DNA of 64,000 nucleotides, from positions 124,001 to 188,000 of the forward strand of contig JAHQIW010000052.1 in the NCBI GenBank assembly GCA_019055375.1, given 5' to 3'. The position numbers and the translations under genes are program-made. The notes beneath the pieces were generated by a model, which saw nothing but the letters and a program-made list of their open reading frames with translations, made no database searches and was not told where the DNA came from. This stretch comes from Parelaphostrongylus tenuis. Its lineage: Eukaryota; Nematoda; Chromadorea; Rhabditida; Metastrongylidae. Positions 1-11,557 of the stretch are shown in pieces (within the stretch, counting starts at the first letter, position 1; every line of letters starts with the position of its first letter).

Positions 1-74
1 TCAAGAAGATTTGTATTGATATACATAGCCAAAATATAGCATTCAGCGTTGAAATGGGTGTACGAGGATAAAAG

Positions 75-340
75 GGCAAAGCTCTCGGCGCTAAAAATCC
101 CTGAGTGATGCACCAAGCATTCGTCTTCAATTTTTAACTTCGTTCGAGGTGATTCAATGCATATCTGGCCTTTACAATGACTCGCGGTGATCTCCCGCCA
201 AACCGAGTCAGTGCTGCATATCCTCCCAGACAAGCCTGAGACCAGCCTGGTACCAATTTACCGATCCCAGGGGGATGCATTGACCTCGTGTGCGAAGCAG
301 AACACCTCTTAACTACTGCGCCACATGCGCTCTCAAATGG
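75..340 (-). repeat. tRNA-derived SINE (family A), copy 1
   Basis: Read on the minus strand, it starts with a tRNA-like head (GCGCATGTGGCGCAGTAG, an RNA polymerase III A-box-like stretch). It continues into a body with the family landmarks ATTGGTACCAG, CTTGTCTGGGAGGAT, CGCGAGTCATTGTAAA and CAGATATGCATTGAATC, and ends near the GCGCCGAGAGCTTT tail. The same landmarks in the same order recur near 40.0, 47.9, 49.7, 51.5 and 61.8 kb, which is why I call it a dispersed family. The B box is decayed here. Confidence 0.75.
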
Positions 341-351
341 GCATATCAATC

Positions 352-1620
352 ATTTTTCTGTCCCACTGACTAAGTTAGTGAGAGCAGGGTAGGGCGGTGA
401 CTAGTGAAGCAATTCAAGCAACAGTCCAAAGAACACATGGAATTTTCCCTAGTTTTTTTCGAATATTCAAATTTATTCGATAGTCGAAGACTTCATTTGA
501 AGTGAGCAAAATTCTGACTTGGTGAACATCGAGAAGTTGACCAACACGGAAAAATAGCACTACTAATTTCTATAGTATTGCCTTCGGGAATAACCTCAAA
601 CGTTTAATAATTCAAAGAATTTTCGTAGTAGAATTTAGTTATTTGCGTCGGCTGAAAGTCAAATGGGAGTAGGAAAATGAAAGGAGATTATAATAGTGCT
701 TTCTTTCACTTTCTTCAAAATGCCCACAACAATGTTGGCCTTCACTGATATATTTCAAACTCTAAAGCATTCAACCCTGATGTTCTTAATCTTAAACGAG
801 GATCAAAGTATTCCTCAGACAGTAAATGAAGTGTACTTATCATAGCCCACACAAAAGCAAAAGGTGTCGGTTGAGAAGACACTAATCGGATTCCATTCGT
901 ATACTTATCATCTTGGTATGAGGAATCGTTAAAAATTCATAACAGAGTGACTAGTTCACAATCAATTCTTTCCTTATGAGGACACTTTTTTCCAAAACAG
1001 AAAGGCCGCTCATTTAGAACACACTGATCATGTAGATTGGAGTTCAATTCCCGTTAACTTAACTTTGCCTTTGTGCCGAATTCAGCCTTTCTTCAATTAT
1101 ATCAATAAATTCACAGTGGGAGAAGGTTCGTACCTGTGTGCGTACAATATTTTCAAAGCAATCCAAGAGCGGATCACTATAAAGCTCAGCATCAAAACCT
1201 TTTACAGAACATATTTATTGTAGGAAACATTACAATCAAACATTAAACATTCGGTGATAAGACTATTTGAGTTCTTAGATTACAATCTAAGTAAACCTCT
1301 TTAATTCCATTGCTTAGTTCACCTTCGGATAGATGTGAACAAACACAGTACTATATAATATGTATAAAGTTTCTACTAACTACTTGACACTAGAACTCTG
1401 TGAACCGTCTCGGGCCGTCTTGACACAATATCACTTTTCCGAGACGGCCATACTCATCAAGAAAAGTCGGCAAGTAGCCAGATCTCCATTGAGAACTTCG
1501 GGCGTAAGATACTTCAAGTGTTAATCGCTAGAATGGCTCTATGACTTTCGACAATGGATCGTGGAGTGGCACTGAGCAAGAATTCGACATGATAATGCTC
1601 ACATACTCCTAGCCGGCATC
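352..1620. other. non-coding stretch, no gene seen
   Basis: AT-rich sequence with frequent stops in all frames. A short inverted pair (CCGTCTCGG near 1407 and CCGAGACGG near 1439) is the only structure noticed. One weak minus-strand splice-acceptor-like site lies near 650 with a 15-codon open stretch, too little to call. Confidence 0.4.
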
Positions 1621-1659
1621 CAGGCTCACAGACCAGTTGACGCAACTAAATCATAAATT

Positions 1660-1850
1660 TTTTAGAAATGTTTCAAGCCTTACCCAAGGTTGGTATGCCA
1701 GAGCCAAACACGCGAGTTTCGGAGGTCTCGCCCTTTTCGTCAGTGGCCCACGCCCCTCTCTTATTAAACCCTGCACAGTAGCAGGGGGGAGGCGAATGTG
1801 GTGACTGCACAATGTACAATGGCATTGTGCCATCACCACCTTTCAGTCGA
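1660..1850. other. GC-richer patch with strong hairpin
   Basis: A locally GC-rich block in AT-rich surroundings. Its distal end, 1798-1839, folds into a 17-bp stem (GTGGTGACTGCACAATG against CATTGTGCCATCACCAC, with two opposed mismatches) around an 8-base loop. A 62-codon open frame runs through it on the minus strand, but it has no recognisable domain and the frame may be incidental. Confidence 0.45.
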
Positions 1851-2204
1851 TGGATCGTGGCTGCTAGAACACATAAAGATTTCTGTGTTTTTTATCACTT
1901 CTACTAACTAAAAAATATGTGCAATAACCCGAATAATTAGCTGCTCAACATTGGTTATGTATCACATGTGGCAGAAATTGCTCAGCGGTTTTTGAAGAAT
2001 TTCCAATCTATTATGAACTCTGACTATTTTCGCTACCGACATGGCTTGGCGTAACGTTCATAGATCTTCTACTGAAGTATAGAAAATGAAGGCTTCAAAT
2101 AGCTGCTTTGAGTTCAAGTATGCCATCAGAATTTATTCTGCGTGTGATGCTGTGTTCGTGCGGCTTTAAAGAAAGAAAAAGAAGTAGAAAGAAGGAAAGT
2201 AATA

Positions 2205-2430
2205 TGAAGGTTGAAGCTTTTAGCATTGATCAAACCTTTGGAAATGTGCCATCTCTTCCCAACGTAACTCACTCTACAGTTGAATGAATGCACAGTGGCC
2301 TACTCAATAACTTGCGGGACTTATCTTGGTATCAAATCACTGGTTTTATATCCCCGCGACCTTGTCAAATTTCTCGCCAAAGTAGAGATTGAGGCTTTGG
2401 TGGGCTCCGAATTGAACATACAACCTAGTC
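2205..2430 (-). repeat. SINE family A, degenerate copy
   Basis: On the minus strand it carries CCCACCAAAGCC, TTTGATACCAAGATAAGTCC, ACTGTGCATTCATTCAAC and a tail ending TTTGATCAATGCTAAAAGC. These are decayed forms of the family-A body and tail in the right order. The tRNA-like head is not recognisable. Confidence 0.55.
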
Positions 2431-2561
2431 TTCATTACTGAGCAGCTCTAAGTATTGTGTTGTAAGCACCAAGTACAGCGTAAGAAACACCTAACATCCG
2501 CCTTCAATATATTTTTCTGCAACGTTCTGTCAGATCATTTTGAAGGTATATGAACACTTAC

Positions 2562-2756
2562 CAACATATCCACACACTCCGACCTCGCCATGTCAAGCCA
2601 AATTCGCGCCTTTACGTCGATGTGACAAGGCTCTCCACCCCAGAGAGCGACCTCGAGCACGTTTTTCGCCTTTGTTAGACTAGATGATTTATCTTCTTGT
2701 AGCAAAGTAGCACAAGCCAGGAGCGCTCGTGAATATCGAGACCTAAATTTGCAAAA
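2562..2756 (-). CDS. internal exon, product unknown
   Basis: This 195-base minus-strand exon is open through 65 codons in one frame, with phase 0 at both ends. It is bounded by the acceptor CACTTCCAATTCAG and by a perfect donor GTAAGT after codon TTG. The translation is rich in Ala, Leu, Lys and Glu and reads like packed helices (for example RALLACATLLQEDKSSS and KAKNVLEVALWGG). That would suit a TPR-like or other helical-repeat protein, but no family can be named. A further short in-frame piece (NVAEKYIEGG) follows at 2526 if a 35-base intron is allowed. Upstream exons were not found with matching phase. The exon is solid on coding grounds; its function is open. Confidence 0.6.
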
Positions 2757-3585
2757 CTGAATTGGAAGTGATTGTAAAGTTAAAAAAAATTGCAATCTAC
2801 TGACCACTGAGCGCTCAAATTTGTTAACCTGTCATTCGGGAGCGGCGCATTATTTCATGCCAGTTACGGACTTGGAAAACCCGATCGCGATCAAAAATGG
2901 ACATACAATAAAAATGTTGGCACCTGATGAAAGACAGCTATTTTCGCATACTAGAGGTTTCGGGACTTGATAAATATATGGAAGAGGTATTGTTCAGTCA
3001 CTTCAGAGGTTCACTTCAACAAGTACTGACTACAGAGCGGAGGTTGAATTAAGAGAGGAGAAGATGCTCTCAACACTATGGAACTGTTATGCTTTTCATT
3101 AAAGAGTTAGAAAGGAAGTGAGTCATAGCATGAAAGTGTTGCAATGAAGATGGCGCTGTACTGTCTTACATTAACTGGATCTTTATTAGTCAGCTGGTGT
3201 AAATCAAAGTCTTTTGCTTCGAAGGACCAACTGATTTCCACAAATTTTTTAGACGAAATTCGAGCGAGACGAATAGTTAGTCAATACGAGAATCCATGTA
3301 ATGGTTTATTCAATATGTGAATCTAAGTCATGGTAAGCGACAAGGAGTAAGATTCATAGTTTTAGATTGAGCTAAGAATTACTAATCCATCACAAGTGGC
3401 ACATTACTGGACTTCCAATCTGCTCTTGCATGTTATCTCGCTGCATCCCGTGTTAAAGAAAGATGCAGACATATGAGCCAGCTGACTGTCTTCCGTATTG
3501 CGGATAGCGCAATGAACATGGTGACAGGCTGCATAAGATATTACCAGTAAACGAGCTGTCAAAAAATTCCTAGCGAATCATAAAG
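2757..3585. other. non-coding stretch before RTE element
   Basis: No supported gene. One minus-strand frame is open at about 2835-2935 with decent coding look, but it does not join in phase to the exon at 2562-2756. The rest is AT-rich with many stops. Confidence 0.35.
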
Positions 3586-3589
3586 GTTC

Positions 3590-6345
3590 GAGACATAAGT
3601 ATGTATCGACGGATTCATTCAAGAAAGAAGAATAAGGTACGACGTCATTGGCCTGGCTGAGACGAGGAGGCGTCATCCTTTTCACGCTGTTTATGACACC
3701 GGAAAAGAACTGCTCCTTGGTACATGCGATCGCAGAGGTGTCGGCGGCGTTGGCGTCCTCGTCAAATCGAATTTGACCGTGAGCATTGATTCGTTTGAAC
3801 AACTAACAACTCGTATGGCACGATTACGGTTGAAACGATGTGCTTCTGTGCCGGCTTTAACAATTCTTCGTTTCTTGCGCACCAACATCAAGCTATGACG
3901 AAGACGAAGTCGAAGCGCTCTATATGGACCTCGAAAAACTCTTCAGAGAAGATCATACATTCTTCAAGGTCATTGTCGAAGATTTCAACGCTAAAATTGA
4001 ACCTAGAAGAACGTCACATAAGGACCCACGGACTACAATGGAATGAACAGGGTGAGAGGCTGTCTGAGGCTTTATCATGACGATTCAAACCATCCATGGG
4101 TAACTCGCAATTCCAAGAGACTCCTTCTCAGAGGTGGACGTGGGAGTCTCCCAATGGCGAGTACCATAACGAAATAGACCACATCTTAGTAAATCGAAGG
4201 TTTTGCCTGACCGATGTCGCTGTTGCTCCTAAGTTCTACACGGAATCAGAACATCGCCTCCTTCGCGCAACGTTCCGCTTTTTGAGAAGAGGAGAGAAAG
4301 CCGCTAAATTCAAACAACGAAGTTCCAGAACTACCATAAACTGGGATAAATTCAGATCATTAGTCGGCTCTTGGAAAGATACCGTTGTCGAGAACATCGA
4401 CGAAGAATACGATCGACTCGTTGAATATCTTCGCGTTAGCGCTATAAAAGCTGAGAGTTCCTAAAGTCACGAAGAGACGCTTGTCTCCGCAGACACCCGA
4501 GCTGATACGTCAACGTGGAATCGCACGAGCTAGCTACAGGCAACCGAAATCTTATGTCTGAACTTGCGAAACGCTGCAGAGAAGCGATAAAAGAAAACCT
4601 CAAAGAGAGAATAGTAGCAGTTATGGCAGAAGCTGCAGAAGCTGGGAAGAGCATTCGCAAAGGCCCACTTAGAGAAGGTGCTATGGAAAAATAGGGAAGA
4701 AGTTCACCAATACTACTCGGATTTCTTCGCTAGCCATGTCCTCTTACCGTCATATAAATTGAAAGAGGACGAATATATCGTTCCACCGCTCCTCCTTCCC
4801 GAAATCCGACATGCTATATCGTCAGGTGAAGAACAAAACAACACCCGGTTCAGACAGGATCAGACCAGAACACCTGAAGAACCTGCTGCCAGTTTCTCAT
4901 CAACACCGTGGCTCGGCTCTTCACTTGCTACCTCTCAGAATTTAAGGTCCCGATTCAATGGAAAACCAGCAAGACCGTATTGTTGTTCAAAAAGGGAGAC
5001 CTTCACGACATAGGCAATCATCGCCTAATCTGCTTGCTGTCCGTTGTCTATAAACTCTTTACTCGAGTCATTGTAAACAGGATTGACAGAACACTGGACG
5101 AAGGACAACCATGCGAAACAAGCAGGGTTCCGAAAAGGATTTTTTACCATAGACCACATCCACACGATTACAAGACTCATTGAAATTTCACGAGAGTACA
5201 AACAACCACTATGTCTCACTTTCATCGATCTGAAGAAAGCCTTGATTCAGTGGAAACAGAAGCGGTTATAGAGGCTCTGGATAACCAGGGCGTCCCTACT
5301 CGGTATATAATGATCCTTCGTATGCTTTATGAAGATTTCACGACCAAAATATCTCCATTCTACAACAATATCACCATTGACGTAAGAAGAGGGGTTCGAC
5401 AAGGCGATACAATTCCGCCAAAACTATTCACTGCCACCCTACAAAACGTCATGCGAACATTAGAATGGGACGAAATGGGAGTGAAAATCGACGGTCGACA
5501 ATTAAACCATCTTCGCTTTGTTGACGATATCGTTCTCATAACACCAACATCAGCAAGCGGAACGATGTTGACCGATTTCGATAACGCCTGTGGAAAGATT
5601 GGTCTTAACTAAATCTAACAAAACAATGTTTATGAGGAACGGATGGGTTTCGCCCTTCACGTTCAACGGAACGACAATCTCCGGATGCTCCAGTTATGTC
5701 TATCTAGGTCGCGAAATCAACATGATGAACGACCTAGCTCCAGAGTTGAGCAGGAGGAAACGAGCGGCTTGGGGAACGTTTAAGAGCATCGAAGATGTAA
5801 TGAAGAGGACAAAGAACATCTGACTCCGTGCCCACCTTTTCGACTCGACAATTATCCCTACCCTAACGTATGCAGCAGAAACTTGGTCGCTACGTAAGCA
5901 GGATGAAAGATCACTTGGAGTTATCGAACGCGCAGTCGAAAGGTCGATGCTAGGAGTATCCCATATCTCGCAAATGAGAGAAAGGATCCGAAGTTCCGAC
6001 CTGCGTCAACGATCGAAAATCAGAGACGCCGTTCTACACTCCACGATATCGAAAATAAGGTGGGCCGGACACGTGATGCGCTTCAACGACAGCCGATGGA
6101 CGAGAGCAGTTACCAACTGGATTTCTCGGGACGTCAAGCGCTCTGAAGGAAGACCACTGACCCGTTGGTCCGATTTCTTCACGAAAGCTGTAGAAGAAAG
6201 ATATCCCTCAGCGAATCCCTAGAGCGAGGAGAACCCACTGGACTACTCTTGCACGCCATAGGGAAAAATGGAAGAGTTGCTGGTACCTGCTCGAGTCACT
6301 TGACGAACAACGGGACGACAGTTAGTCAGTTAGTTAGTCATATTG
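3590..6345 (+). mobile_element. RTE-type non-LTR retrotransposon, near full length but broken
   Basis: The element encodes an apurinic-type endonuclease followed by reverse transcriptase, the standard single-ORF layout of RTE LINEs. Endonuclease motifs are visible as GLAETR (about 3648), GGVGVLV (about 3740), EDFNAKI (about 3980, family form GDFNA), EIDHILVN (about 4171) and SEHRLL (about 4246, family form SDHR). RT motifs include FKKGDLHDIGNHR (about 4990), RQGDT (about 5398) and the catalytic box as FVDDIV (about 5517, usual FADD). The C-terminal GRPLTRWSDFF lies near 6147. The frame changes several times (near 4030, 4460, 5130, 5270 and 5610) and a stop interrupts at 5821, so no intact protein is made. 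The 3' end is a short repeat tail, (GTTAGTCA)-like, at 6318-6345. The extreme 5' end seems lost. Confidence 0.9.
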
Positions 6346-6349
6346 ATTA

Positions 6350-6650
6350 GAGCAAGATCTCAAGAAACACTGAAAACAAAAGACATGATATTTCACGATT
6401 CCCCGCCAGGAGCAATTTAGTATATAACGCTGCCAGTTAGGTGATTTTATCACTTCAACCAGTGTAGAACGTCCCGCCTCGGCTCCTGATATACAACGGA
6501 TATCGTTCTCGTGGAACTGACTGAACCGCAAAAAGTCACCGTGCAACTGACGAGGCTAGAAAGTCGAAACACGTGTATTGCACTGTATAAGTGGCATGAC
6601 AGGTCGCATGAAAGGCCTGAAATATTTTATCCGATAACATTATCAGATCA
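6350..6650. repeat. fold-back repeat fragment (CACGTG family)
   Basis: It contains GTGCAACTGACGAGGCTAGA followed by AAAGTCGAAACACGTGTATTG, TATAAGTGGC and AAAGGCCTGAAATATTTTA. This is the arm sequence of a family also seen near 17.8, 23.4, 29.6, 36.9, 37.1 and 39.1 kb. Only one arm is clear. It directly follows the RTE tail. Confidence 0.55.
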
Positions 6651-6844
6651 TCGTAGGATTTGCGACTGTGGGAGAGCATTATTTCAAATACGAAGCAAAT
6701 GACTTTGGGGACAAGCTTATCAATAGAGTTAGCAAAAGTTGAGAAGTGCCACTAGTCATGAACTATGCTAAAGCACATCAATGAAAGTTTGTTTTAACAG
6801 ATATCGAGAACCCCTGAACAATCGTCTCAACTTAAATTTTTCAG

Positions 6845-6928
6845 TAAAGACATTTGTATACTCTCTTATCCGATAGCAGTTTCTCATCGCAAGATAAGCA
6901 CGTTCAAAAAGAAAAGCTTTTCGAAAAG
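6845..6928 (+). CDS. candidate internal exon
   Basis: The acceptor AAATTTTTCAG is followed by 84 bases open in only one frame, ending at donor AAAAG/GTAAAA. The translation (DICILSYPIAVSHRKIS and onward, Lys/Ser-rich at its end) has no recognised motif. No partner exon could be matched in phase. The call rests on splice consensus alone and could be a chance open frame. Confidence 0.35.
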
Positions 6929-8120
6929 GTAAAATATGCACGTTCAGAGAGGACAGAGAACAGTTTGTTGGACCAAGCACGTCTAGGATAACGTTTATAT
7001 CAAGACGCTATTGATTGGATATAAACACGTGCGGTAAAAAAATCCTTCTAGAAGGAAATTGCTAGAAAGGAAACGTATGGCTGTAATCCACTTTGATTAG
7101 TTCATCACCACGCTTGTGTTACACTCTTTGCATCTCGGTTCCTACTTGTCAAGACACTGTTCATCGGTACAACATTACTGTTATCTTCCCATTCTTAAAC
7201 TTATCTACCAACTGTTAATTCTCTAGGATTCTCTGGACTGGAACGCGCCCTTATACTGAAGATTTCCCAAAATTTTGTGCTCAATTAGCCAGAATTTGGT
7301 GCACGTACAATTTTGACCACTACTAATAGATGCTTTATCATTTAGAGATATAGTGCTTTACAAGGTGCAAAGGTAGATAGCATGAATTGTCTGCTAGAAA
7401 AAACTTCTGAAAAACATCACCGTATTTGGATTGGAGGTGGTTTTCCATCTATTCTATGGCGAAGCAGCGTACACAGCGCCCGCATAGCATATCGGCACAA
7501 TCCTACCAGTTCGTCGCCACCGCTCTCGATCTCCGCTCCAAAGGTTTCCTAATAAAACAGTTATTTAATGATTTTATATGGAAAAATTCAGTTGATCAAA
7601 ACATCAGTCATAAGTTTGCATATGGTGTTTTTCAGAATAAATAGCTGATAATAATGAACCCATATCTTTAATGTGACAGAAACGAACAGGCAGGAAAATT
7701 AGTCGTGGAAACTCCAGCATTTCTTGCTGTGAATCCGGAGCAAAACGATAGGCAAGAAGAAACTCCTGGAAAACAATTACAACATTTATTTCAAATGTAG
7801 AAATGTGATGTAGTCCACAGATTCTTATTCAGGCGTGGATTTTGATATCAAACAGAGTTTACCTTAAAATTGGTACTGAGTTGCTCCACACCATCATTTT
7901 GAAGCATCTTCAGAGCAGTAAGAAGTTGTAGAAGGATGAAAGGCACTAACTGCTCATGAGCAGCGCTGTTTATTATCTAAAATTGCAAAATCACTCTGTA
8001 CCTGAAGGAAGTGAAATATAAAGAAAAAAACTTTAAAAAGTCACAGAGGATATGACAAACCTCGTTCGAATGATGTGCTGCGAGCGTATGAAAAGAGCAA
8101 AGGTTCAAACGAGGCATAGC
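6929..8120. other. no supported gene
   Basis: AT-rich, with scattered short frames. A 72-codon plus-strand frame at 7426-7644 has no splice signals or family features. No repeat arms were recognised. Confidence 0.35.
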
Positions 8121-8126
8121 AATTAC

Positions 8127-8312
8127 CTACAATGTATAACTTAGTAGTAGGTAGTGAAAATAAACACTGACAGTGCAGATTTTCATCTGTAGGTTCGTTT
8201 TGAAACTGGCGTCATCTAAGCCAATTTTTGCATGATTGTGTGACTTATTGCTATTGCTATCCGTTATCTTCCAATATTGATCCTTCGTAAACTTATGAAG
8301 AGTTGAACTCAT
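8127..8312 (-). CDS. candidate first exon, product unknown
   Basis: An ATG-started minus-strand frame of 61 codons (MSSTLHKFTKDQYWKITDSN at its N-terminus) with balanced composition for its first 45 residues. A possible donor (GTGTTT) lies near residue 48. There are no conserved motifs or signal peptide. It could belong downstream of the minus-strand exons at 8.9-10.2 kb, but no phase-consistent join was found. Confidence 0.3.
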   Translation of the reverse strand: MSSTLHKFTKDQYWKITDSNSNKSHNHAKIGLDDASFKTNLQMKICTVSVYFHYLLLSYTL

Positions 8313-8346
8313 TTTTGATTTAATTGGGAGAATTATATTCTAAACG

Positions 8347-8880
8347 GTGGGCGCTCACATTAACCATCAATCTGCATGCAGTAATCTAGGCAGTGAAAGA
8401 ATTGACTCCATAGCTCTATCAGATGCGAAGTCCAGCATTATAGTAACAAAACAAGCATCAGATGTAGACGCCATTAACGTGATTATTTCAACTCAACAAC
8501 TTTTTTATGATAATGAGAGATCTTCTGATGGAACAACTGATAAAGTGCTTCCAAATGTCGAATTTAAAAGACTGCTTTTGGATTTGTAGAATGCCATGAA
8601 TGGTCATGGTCATCGTCACAAATCAAACAGACGTCCATTACTGCTCAAGTCACGCATATCAATGCAGAGCACTTTTTATGTTCTCATGGACCTAATGTTC
8701 GCTGTCAGTCATGGGTTTACAATGGAGATGATCATCGCAGTAGAACGTATTGAGTTCCAAATGCGCACATCTCGTCTTGGCCATTGCTTGATGTTGTGAT
8801 ACAAGTGAGAAGAACCAATAGAGCAAAATTCAGCCGACATATTTTCTTCCGTAATAAATCCAGTTTCAGTCATTAGTTAC
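8347..8880. other. overlapping open frames on both strands, unexplained
   Basis: An 80-codon plus-strand frame (8347-8589, rich in Ser/Asp/Ile) is followed by a second plus-strand frame. That second frame is open for about 95 codons except for one TGA near 8750, and includes NAEHFLCSHGPNVRCQSW. The minus strand is also open here (8700-8880). Which strand codes, if either, cannot be told by eye. Confidence 0.3.
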
Positions 8881-8933
8881 TTGACGAACTGATCCTAGAT
8901 GCTGAACTCATACTGGCAAGGTAACCGATTCCG

Positions 8934-9134
8934 TCAGCTACTCTTCAATCGCACGCTGCCAAAAACAGTTCGCTTTCGGGAACACAAACAACAGTCAATA
9001 AGCAGAGTCTTCTCATCTGTATCACTTTTTTGAAGTGTACTCTTCAAAACAGAAATCATGCCATTGAGGGTGCGTTGCGTGTATAGACCATCACTACAGC
9101 CATTCCAAAATTGTACCTCAAATGACATTGAGAC
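8934..9134 (-). CDS. candidate 3' terminal exon
   Basis: The acceptor ACTGATGTACAG precedes 67 codons ending in a natural stop. The translation begins VSMSFEVQFWNGCSDG and contains Cys-rich LLIDCCLCSRKR near its end. The phase-0 start does not match the phase-2 end of the exon at 9386-9603, so an intermediate exon would be needed if both belong to one gene. No canonical AATAAA was seen downstream on this strand. Confidence 0.4.
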   Translation of the reverse strand, partial: VSMSFEVQFWNGCSDGLYTQRTLNGMISVLKSTLQKSDTDEKTLLIDCCLCSRKRTVFGSVRLKSS

Positions 9135-9385
9135 CTGTACATCAGTTTGATCTAGCGTAGTAATATATAAGGATCGTCGTCATGAGGTGAGCAAAACCAA
9201 AACTTTTTTCTATAGTAGTTGATAATAAATAATCAGGAAGTGCCTGTGAGTTTCCCCAGAACAGAACCGGAGCTTATATGTCGCGAACATTCTTCAGACC
9301 ATTTCAGAGCAGTTTGAGGTCATCTAACTAAATTAGCTTGACCGAATCTACATCATTCAGGTCACCCATATATACACTTGCATAC

Positions 9386-10209
9386 CTACAATAGGCCCTT
9401 ATGGAGGGTTGTGGTCCCGTCAGTTTTTGAAGTCTTTTGAACTGATTTTTTTTCAGATAAGAAACTATGAGAGCGCGCCTAAGCTTGGATTTCGAGAAAT
9501 TCCTAATCACTGCAAGTTTGTTAATTAGAACAGTATTTTTTTTACCTATGCCCTTCCTTTTGATCTGACATCTATAATCTTTCATTGCTTTTCCAACAAA
9601 AGTCTTATCCTCAGAAGAAAAGCAATCTTAGAACTCATTTGACCTAAATGAAGGTTCCATTCACCTTTGTGTGTCGTCCATCGAGATTCGGAGTACCAGT
9701 GTCATGAAGGAACTTTTTCACAGATCCATCTAGGTCTTCCAGCTCAAGAAATCCCGGAGGCATGAAGAGTTGCGAACTGCTACGTCGCATGAGAGGAGCA
9801 TATTGTGAATATGATGCTATCTTCAACATCATACATTAGTTGATTTCTATAATAATCAGAAAACAAACGATTCCAGCAAATAACGCTATAGCTGAAGATC
9901 GGTTTTTTCTTGAAAAAATCTCTCACCATAAGTGTGACTAGATAGTCCGAATTTCCCGGACGAGGTAATAGGGCATTGTAAAATAGACTTTTTCCCTTTG
10001 TGAGCATGGGATGCGGAGAGGTGATAACGAAGTGCGAGAATTCTAGCTGACCCAACTGATTCCGTGACACTGGCTCTTCGCCTCGCCTGCAGAAAGCTGT
10101 TATCATTCTTAGTTTCCAGTACTAAATAGCTTTGTGGAACGAATTTTTGGGAGATAGAATCCTCAAGAATTCTGAAGCATTCATCTTTTGAAAACAGAAA
10201 TCCTGTCTC
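9386..10209 (-). CDS. multi-exon gene (partial), product unknown
   Basis: Four minus-strand exons are proposed: 10123-10209, 9927-10086, 9665-9820 and 9386-9603. Exon 9927-10086 (acceptor TTTCTGCAG, donor ATG/GTGAGA) reads LEFSHFVITSPHPMLTKGKS and continues with FYNALLPRPGNSDYLV. Exon 9665-9820 ends ACAAAG/GTGAAT and contains SQLFMPPGFLELEDLDGSV. The phase-0 end of the first meets the phase-0 start of the second, although its acceptor (GTTGAAG) is weak. Exon 9386-9603 is basic (KSKLRRALIVSYLKKNQ) and ends TGTAG/GTATGC in phase 2. The most upstream exon (acceptor AAATTCAG) reads ETGFLFSKDECFRILEDS, but it joins only if the next exon starts at a later acceptor (CGGAATCAG). The composition is convincingly coding and no family was recognised. 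The gene continues in both directions. Confidence 0.55.
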
Positions 10210-10352
10210 CTGAATTTATTCTTGAACAAACTATAAATGATTCACAAATTCAAGCATGTGATATTGAATAGACGAAAAAAGTTATACAACATTCAGTAGT
10301 ACTATCTTCAATACTTCAAAATTGGTTCTTTCGGATATGAGAGGCAAGATAA

Positions 10353-11040
10353 AAAAACGAACCTCATTTGCTGGGCAGAAACTTTTCATAAAAGTCTTAG
10401 TAATCATTCGAAAGCTTGATTCTTTCTCTACAGCTACACGTAACCGCTTTTCGAAAAAAAAAACCTTTTTTGACGTTGTTATAGAAGGATATCTCTTGTG
10501 TTTCACGCACGCATTTTTCTCGCCGAACAGAGCTTATTCATTGAACTATTAGCATTCTTTTGATAGCGTCATCGTTTCTGATTCTAAAGCTGTATTTGTA
10601 TCCTGAGAAACCGTTTTTCTGCAGTGCAACAAGGAAATTGAGATTGATTCATGCACGAAAGCGCTTTTTGACTATTGAATGAGGTGGTAAGGGGGAGGGC
10701 GGAGAGAGCGCGGATATGGTCGTTTCCACGTAACCATCAATCGCTTCACGCTTTTGGCAGATGACATGTCTCCTTGCTGTACTGTAGAGAAACAGTCTTT
10801 CCAGAAAATAAGCATGGCATTGGATTCAGATTACGTACACTATTGAATGATTACTATTACTACTAAGAAAGAGCTCTGTCCCGCGAAAATTTATGCGTGC
10901 GAGGCATAAAAATTTTCTGAACTTTGCAGCGTTATGAAAAAGCTTTTTGAACCGGCCCTGGGGCTGGAGCCAGAGATTCATGCTTTCGAATGATCACTAA
11001 CTCTTCTATAAAAATTTCTTGTCCATCGAGGCAGCTCGTT
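10353..11040. repeat. fold-back element, CTCATTTGCTGG family
   Basis: The left arm begins ACGAACCTCATTTGCTGG and runs through TAGTAATCATTCGAAAGCTT. The right arm is its reverse complement, running through TTTCGAATGATCACTAACTC and ending near CATCGAGGCAGCTCG. Further inward, ATCCTGAGAAACCGTTTTTC pairs with an inverted partner near 10785-10815. The middle (10680-10740) is unpaired. The same tips recur near 28.5/29.2, 57.4/58.2, 60.8/61.6 and 63.8 kb. It encodes no transposase, so it is probably mobilised in trans. Confidence 0.7.
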
Positions 11041-11550
11041 TTATTATCTTCTCTCCCTTATGACCAAAAAGAACCCAAAGCTCCTTCTTCAAAAATTTCG
11101 GCTTTCAAGGTAATAAATGTATTAATTCGCTGTGCATGTCGCAAGCCGTTTGAATTCTTACAAAGGAATTGAAGTCAAAATAAAATAATCGATGACATTT
11201 TCAAATCATGTTTAATCGACGAAGGCTTTATTTCGCACTAAGCTAGATTTATTTGAAGCAGTCATTAGCTGAGGGAACTCAAGCCCAACAGAATGACATG
11301 GATAACAGAACTTTCCCGCCATGTTTTGAATTTACCTCTCAAAAGTTTTTAACTTGTGCGTATTTACTGTGCAAAAAACTTGTGTTATGGTAAAGACGTT
11401 CTAGGATTCTTCCTATGGAGGCCAGCATACGGCAGATTGTAATAAAAATTGAATCTTCAACATTGGCAAAAGTTGCTTCATGAACGTTGTTAAGACTTTT
11501 GCTTGTGATCTAATGTATAATTTAACTAAAAGTTTTTTCCTTTGCTTACA
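11041..11550. other. no confident feature
   Basis: Minus-strand frames at 11413-11560 are partly open and may include untranslated sequence of the gene to the right. No repeat arms or clear splice pairs were seen. Confidence 0.3.
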
Positions 11551-11557
11551 TATACTT

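Noticed and set aside
134..349. 71-codon minus-strand frame
   Set aside because: It lies wholly within a SINE copy, starts at TTG, and has no protein-like features.
1010..1080. Possible tRNA (GAGTTCAATTCCC resembles a B box)
   Set aside because: No A box or acceptor stem at the right distance.
3578..3802. 74-codon minus-strand frame
   Set aside because: It is the antisense shadow of the RTE endonuclease region.
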